Shown: positions 61,858-64,000 of the stretch, one piece after another | How the letters are laid out: each line of letters begins with the position of its first letter | Numbering within the stretch: the first letter of the stretch is position 1 | Origin: Pseudomonas chlororaphis | GTDB taxonomy: Bacteria; Pseudomonadota; Gammaproteobacteria; Pseudomonadales; Pseudomonadaceae | Assembly: GCF_003731765.1 (NCBI RefSeq) | Contig: NZ_MOAL01000006.1 | Span: 130,563 to 194,562 of the forward strand | Length of the DNA: 64,000 nucleotides | Reading direction: 5' to 3' | Notes under the pieces: generated by a model | Seen by the model: only the letters and a program-made list of their open reading frames with translations | The model's database searches: none | What the model was told of the DNA's origin: nothing | Made by a program: the position numbers and the translations under genes

Positions 61858-62128
61858 GGCAGCGCTCATGGGGCTCGGGGACGGATTCGCATGTCCGATG
61901 ATGGCGGTAGCGGCCTTGTGCTACAGGCTGAAGTGGGCCCGAGGCTCGCATCGTGCGCTGGCCTCCAGCAGCAACTGATGACCCACACTTGGGCGGCGGG
62001 GTGGGGGCGGCGTTAAGAAGGTCTGTCTTCAGGCAGGAATAATCGCAGTCTGCACTTGCTGATGACGGCTTACTAACACTAGGATGCGATAGATTCTCAA
62101 ATGCACTGAGTTCTTGCAGAGGCTTTCT
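61858..62128. other. Intergenic region before the second fecI-like gene
   Basis: About 270 bases with no credible gene, hairpin or RNA. It should hold the promoter of the sigma-FecR pair. An AT-rich stretch at 62070-62100 resembles a degraded Fur box but matches too poorly to call. Confidence 0.4.
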
Positions 62129-62644
62129 GTGTCGTCGCCACCCACGCTTCCAGCCACTCACGCCGATGTCCGCGCGCTGTACATCAATCATCACGCCTGG
62201 CTGCTGGGCTGGTTGCGCAGACGGCTGCGCCATGGCGACAACGCGGCCGACCTGGCCCACGACACCTTTGTGCACATCCTTGGCAAACCTGAACGGGTGC
62301 AAGAGTTGCGTCAGCCACGGGCCTGGTTGAGCACCGTCGCACATGGGCTGATGGTGGATCGCATTCGCCGCCAGCGTATTGAACGGGCGTACCTGGAAGC
62401 CATTGCGCACCTGCCGGAGGCTGAGGTGCCATCGCCCGAGTCACAGCTGATTCTGCTGGATACCCTGGCGCGCGTGGATAGATTGCTTGATGGCCTGCCT
62501 TCCAAGGTGCGTACGGCCTTTCTGATGTCCCGGCTCGAGGGCCTCAGCTACAAGGAGATCGCCGAGCGCCTGGCCGTCAGTCTGAGCTCGGTGGAGAAAT
62601 ACATGGCCAGCGCCATTCGCCATTGCTACCTGGCCCAGCGATGA
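62129..62644 (+). CDS. FecI-type ECF sigma factor (second signalling unit)
   Basis: A 171-residue ECF sigma factor: region 2 (LYINHHAWLLGWLRRRLRHGDNAADLAHDTFVHIL) is readable from NAADLAHDTF, and region 4 from RTAFLMSRLEGLSYKEIAERLAVSLSSVEKYM. It belongs to the same FecI/iron-starvation class as the factor at 41 kb but is clearly a different member. The start is GTG at 62129 after AGAGG at about seven bases; TTG at 62114 is a longer, weaker choice. Its stop overlaps the FecR start (ATGA at 62641-62644). Confidence 0.9.
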   Translation: MSSPPTLPATHADVRALYINHHAWLLGWLRRRLRHGDNAADLAHDTFVHILGKPERVQELRQPRAWLSTVAHGLMVDRIRRQRIERAYLEAIAHLPEAEVPSPESQLILLDTLARVDRLLDGLPSKVRTAFLMSRLEGLSYKEIAERLAVSLSSVEKYMASAIRHCYLAQR

Positions 62645-63621
62645 GCGCTCATTCACTTCCTGAACTGCCCGATAACGTACTCGACGAGGCCATCGGCTGG
62701 CTGGTGAGGTTGGAGTCGGACGGCTCAAAACCACAGGTTCTGGAGGCTTGCCGACGCTGGCGCGAAGCCGATGCGTTGCACGAGGCTGCCTGGCAAGCGC
62801 TGCAGAAAAGCGACGCCAACTTCAAGGGCTTGGCCGCGCTGCCCGGTACCCTCGCGCTGGATACGCTGGAGCGCCTGCAAAGCGGTCGTCACAGCCGACG
62901 CCAGGCGATCAAGCTGCTGGGGATGGGGGTGGTCATCAGTGGTGTTGCCGCCTGGTCGGTACGTGACACCACACGGGTGCCGTGGGGGGCGGACTATGCC
63001 ACTGGGGTGGGCGAGCGTCGTCAGTTCGTTCTGCACGATGGCACCCGCCTGCAACTCAATACCGCCAGTGCGGTGGACGTGCAATTCACCGCCCAGCGTC
63101 GAATGATCACACTGCGCCGCGGCGAGATGTTCATCGATACCGGCAAGGACAGCGCCACGCCCGGCGGGCGCCGCAGCTTCTGGGTCAACAGCCGCCATGC
63201 GCAGTTGCAAGCCATCGGTACCGCCTTTGCGGTGCGTGATGAACAACGCGGCACGCGGGTGCGGCTCGAGGACGGTGTGGTGGCCATTCATGGCAAGGGC
63301 GAGCCGATCCTGATAGCCGCCGGTGAGGAATACCTGATCGATGCCAACGGCAGCCACCGCGTCCAGGCCAGCCCCCTGAACGCCAGTGCCTGGACTCGCG
63401 GGCAACTGGTGGCCAAGCGCATGCCTCTGCACGAGTTGACGGCCGAACTGGAACGCTATCGTCACGGCTGGTTACGCTGCGACCCGGCCATCGCGCAACT
63501 GGAAGTCTCGGGTGTGTTCCAGCTCGATGACATCGACCGGGCCCTGAGTGCCCTGAGCGATTCGTTGCCGGTACGTGTCGAGCGCTTTACGCCGCTGTGG
63601 ACCCGTGTTGTTGCCCGTTAA
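62641..63621 (+). CDS. FecR-family regulator (second signalling unit)
   Basis: A 326-residue FecR protein: a cytoplasmic DUF4880 segment (EAIGWLVRLES, W..AWQALQ), one membrane helix (IKLLGMGVVISGVAAW), the periplasmic FecR core (TGVGERRQFVLHDGTRLQLNTASAVDV; GEMFIDTG; GTAFAVRD) and an STN-like end (GVFQLDDIDRALSALSDSLPV). It controls the upstream sigma factor in answer to the downstream receptor. The last block, to FTPLWTRVVAR, mirrors the end of the FecR at 39.9 kb (FSRYWTRVEAS). Confidence 0.92.
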   Translation: MSAHSLPELPDNVLDEAIGWLVRLESDGSKPQVLEACRRWREADALHEAAWQALQKSDANFKGLAALPGTLALDTLERLQSGRHSRRQAIKLLGMGVVISGVAAWSVRDTTRVPWGADYATGVGERRQFVLHDGTRLQLNTASAVDVQFTAQRRMITLRRGEMFIDTGKDSATPGGRRSFWVNSRHAQLQAIGTAFAVRDEQRGTRVRLEDGVVAIHGKGEPILIAAGEEYLIDANGSHRVQASPLNASAWTRGQLVAKRMPLHELTAELERYRHGWLRCDPAIAQLEVSGVFQLDDIDRALSALSDSLPVRVERFTPLWTRVVAR

Positions 63622-63718
63622 GCCTGATGAGAAAAAATCTCAAAAACAGTTACGGGTTTTTCCGAGCCCTTCGACAGACAGGGAATACACCCAGTCATTC
63701 GAAAGGAGCTCGTCGTTC

Positions 63719-64000
63719 ATGTCCTCTGCTTTTATTCCTTCTCGGCCTCTGCAGCACCGTGTCCTGGCGCTGACCCTGCGGAGCATTTTGCTGGCCGGCA
63801 TGACCGGTCTGCCGCTGGCCAGTTTTGCGGTGCAGGCAGAGCAAGCCGATAGCCGTCATTACGACCTGGCGGCCGGGCCGTTGGAAGACTCGCTCAACAG
63901 CTTCGCCCAGGTGGCCGGTATCAGCCTGCCCTTCGACCCGGCCCTGGTGCAGGGCAAGCGTGCGCCGGCGTTGCGCGGTGACTATGGGGTGCATGAGGGC
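63719..64000 (+). CDS. TonB-dependent transducer receptor, N-terminal part (right edge)
   Basis: Only the first 94 codons are present; the gene runs past the right edge. It has a signal peptide (LTLRSILLAGMTGLPLASFAVQA) and the start of an STN signalling domain (YDLAAGPLEDSLNSFAQVAGISLPFDPAL), so it is the receptor partner of the preceding sigma-FecR pair. AAGGAG lies about ten bases before the ATG. The ligand lies in the missing part. Confidence 0.85.
   Translation, partial: MSSAFIPSRPLQHRVLALTLRSILLAGMTGLPLASFAVQAEQADSRHYDLAAGPLEDSLNSFAQVAGISLPFDPALVQGKRAPALRGDYGVHEG

Noticed and set aside
63622..63718. A short inverted repeat TGAGA-AAAAA-TCTCA and a possible FecI-dependent promoter before the last receptor gene
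   Set aside because: The stem is only five base pairs, and no reliable -35/-10 pair for an iron-starvation sigma factor could be fixed.
1..64000. CRISPR arrays, tRNA or rRNA genes, insertion sequences, integrase or phage genes
   Set aside because: None seen on either strand; no transposase-like protein, no regularly spaced repeats and no cloverleaf-like sequence was noticed.

Overview
The window is chromosomal DNA of a Pseudomonas, most likely of the P. fluorescens complex. The grounds are high GC, tightly packed operons with ATGA/GTGA overlaps, a Pseudomonas-type REP doublet, and a gene set typical of the genus: pfeRSAE, piuC with its receptor, FecI/FecR-linked TonB receptors and a class C beta-lactamase. 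No rRNA, tRNA, CRISPR array or insertion sequence was found. The dominant theme is iron acquisition, with five TonB-dependent receptors, three of them with visible regulators of their own.

Layout. 0-2.1 kb (minus): a KaiC-like double-ATPase operon with a small helical protein upstream and a coiled-coil protein running off the left edge. 2.3-12.7 kb (minus): a very large cyclic beta-1,2-glucan synthase followed by two tandem Crp/Fnr-type regulators. 13-13.8 kb: a 64-aa protein and a DUF3087-type membrane protein. 14-25.5 kb: an iron-siderophore region with a TonB receptor, a convergent exported alpha/beta hydrolase, a FecBCD-like ABC importer, PiuC hydroxylase, a PiuA-like receptor and a divergent two-component system. 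25.5-29.2 kb: dctA, a fumarase-superfamily lyase and a divergent GntR/HutC regulator around a perfect 21-base palindrome. 29.3-37.2 kb: housekeeping and sensory genes (TauE/SafE permease, small hydrolase, Lrp regulator, LysE exporter, hybrid histidine kinase, metallo-hydrolase, GlxA-like AraC regulator, two hypotheticals). 37.3-41.4 kb: a FecI/FecR/receptor surface-signalling unit, hydroxamate type. 41.5-47.3 kb: VOC protein, chemoreceptor, phosphatidylcholine synthase, AmpC, DMT transporter. 47.5-52.8 kb: complete pfeE-pfeA-pfeS-pfeR enterobactin locus, reading leftward. 53-58.4 kb: a periplasmic binding protein and a run of exported or lipoprotein genes of unknown function. 58.5-61.9 kb: DoxX, NmrA-like and MDR oxidoreductase genes divergent from a LysR regulator. 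62.1-64 kb: a second FecI/FecR/receptor unit, cut by the right edge.

How it fits together. Receptors import ferric siderophores; the ABC importer and the two exported hydrolases (PfeE and the 16.1-kb hydrolase) are placed to move or break siderophores in the periplasm. Fur-box-like sequences precede pfeR, pfeA, the fecI-like gene at 41.3 kb and the receptor gene at 14 kb. All product calls rest on reading motifs by eye; no database search was run.
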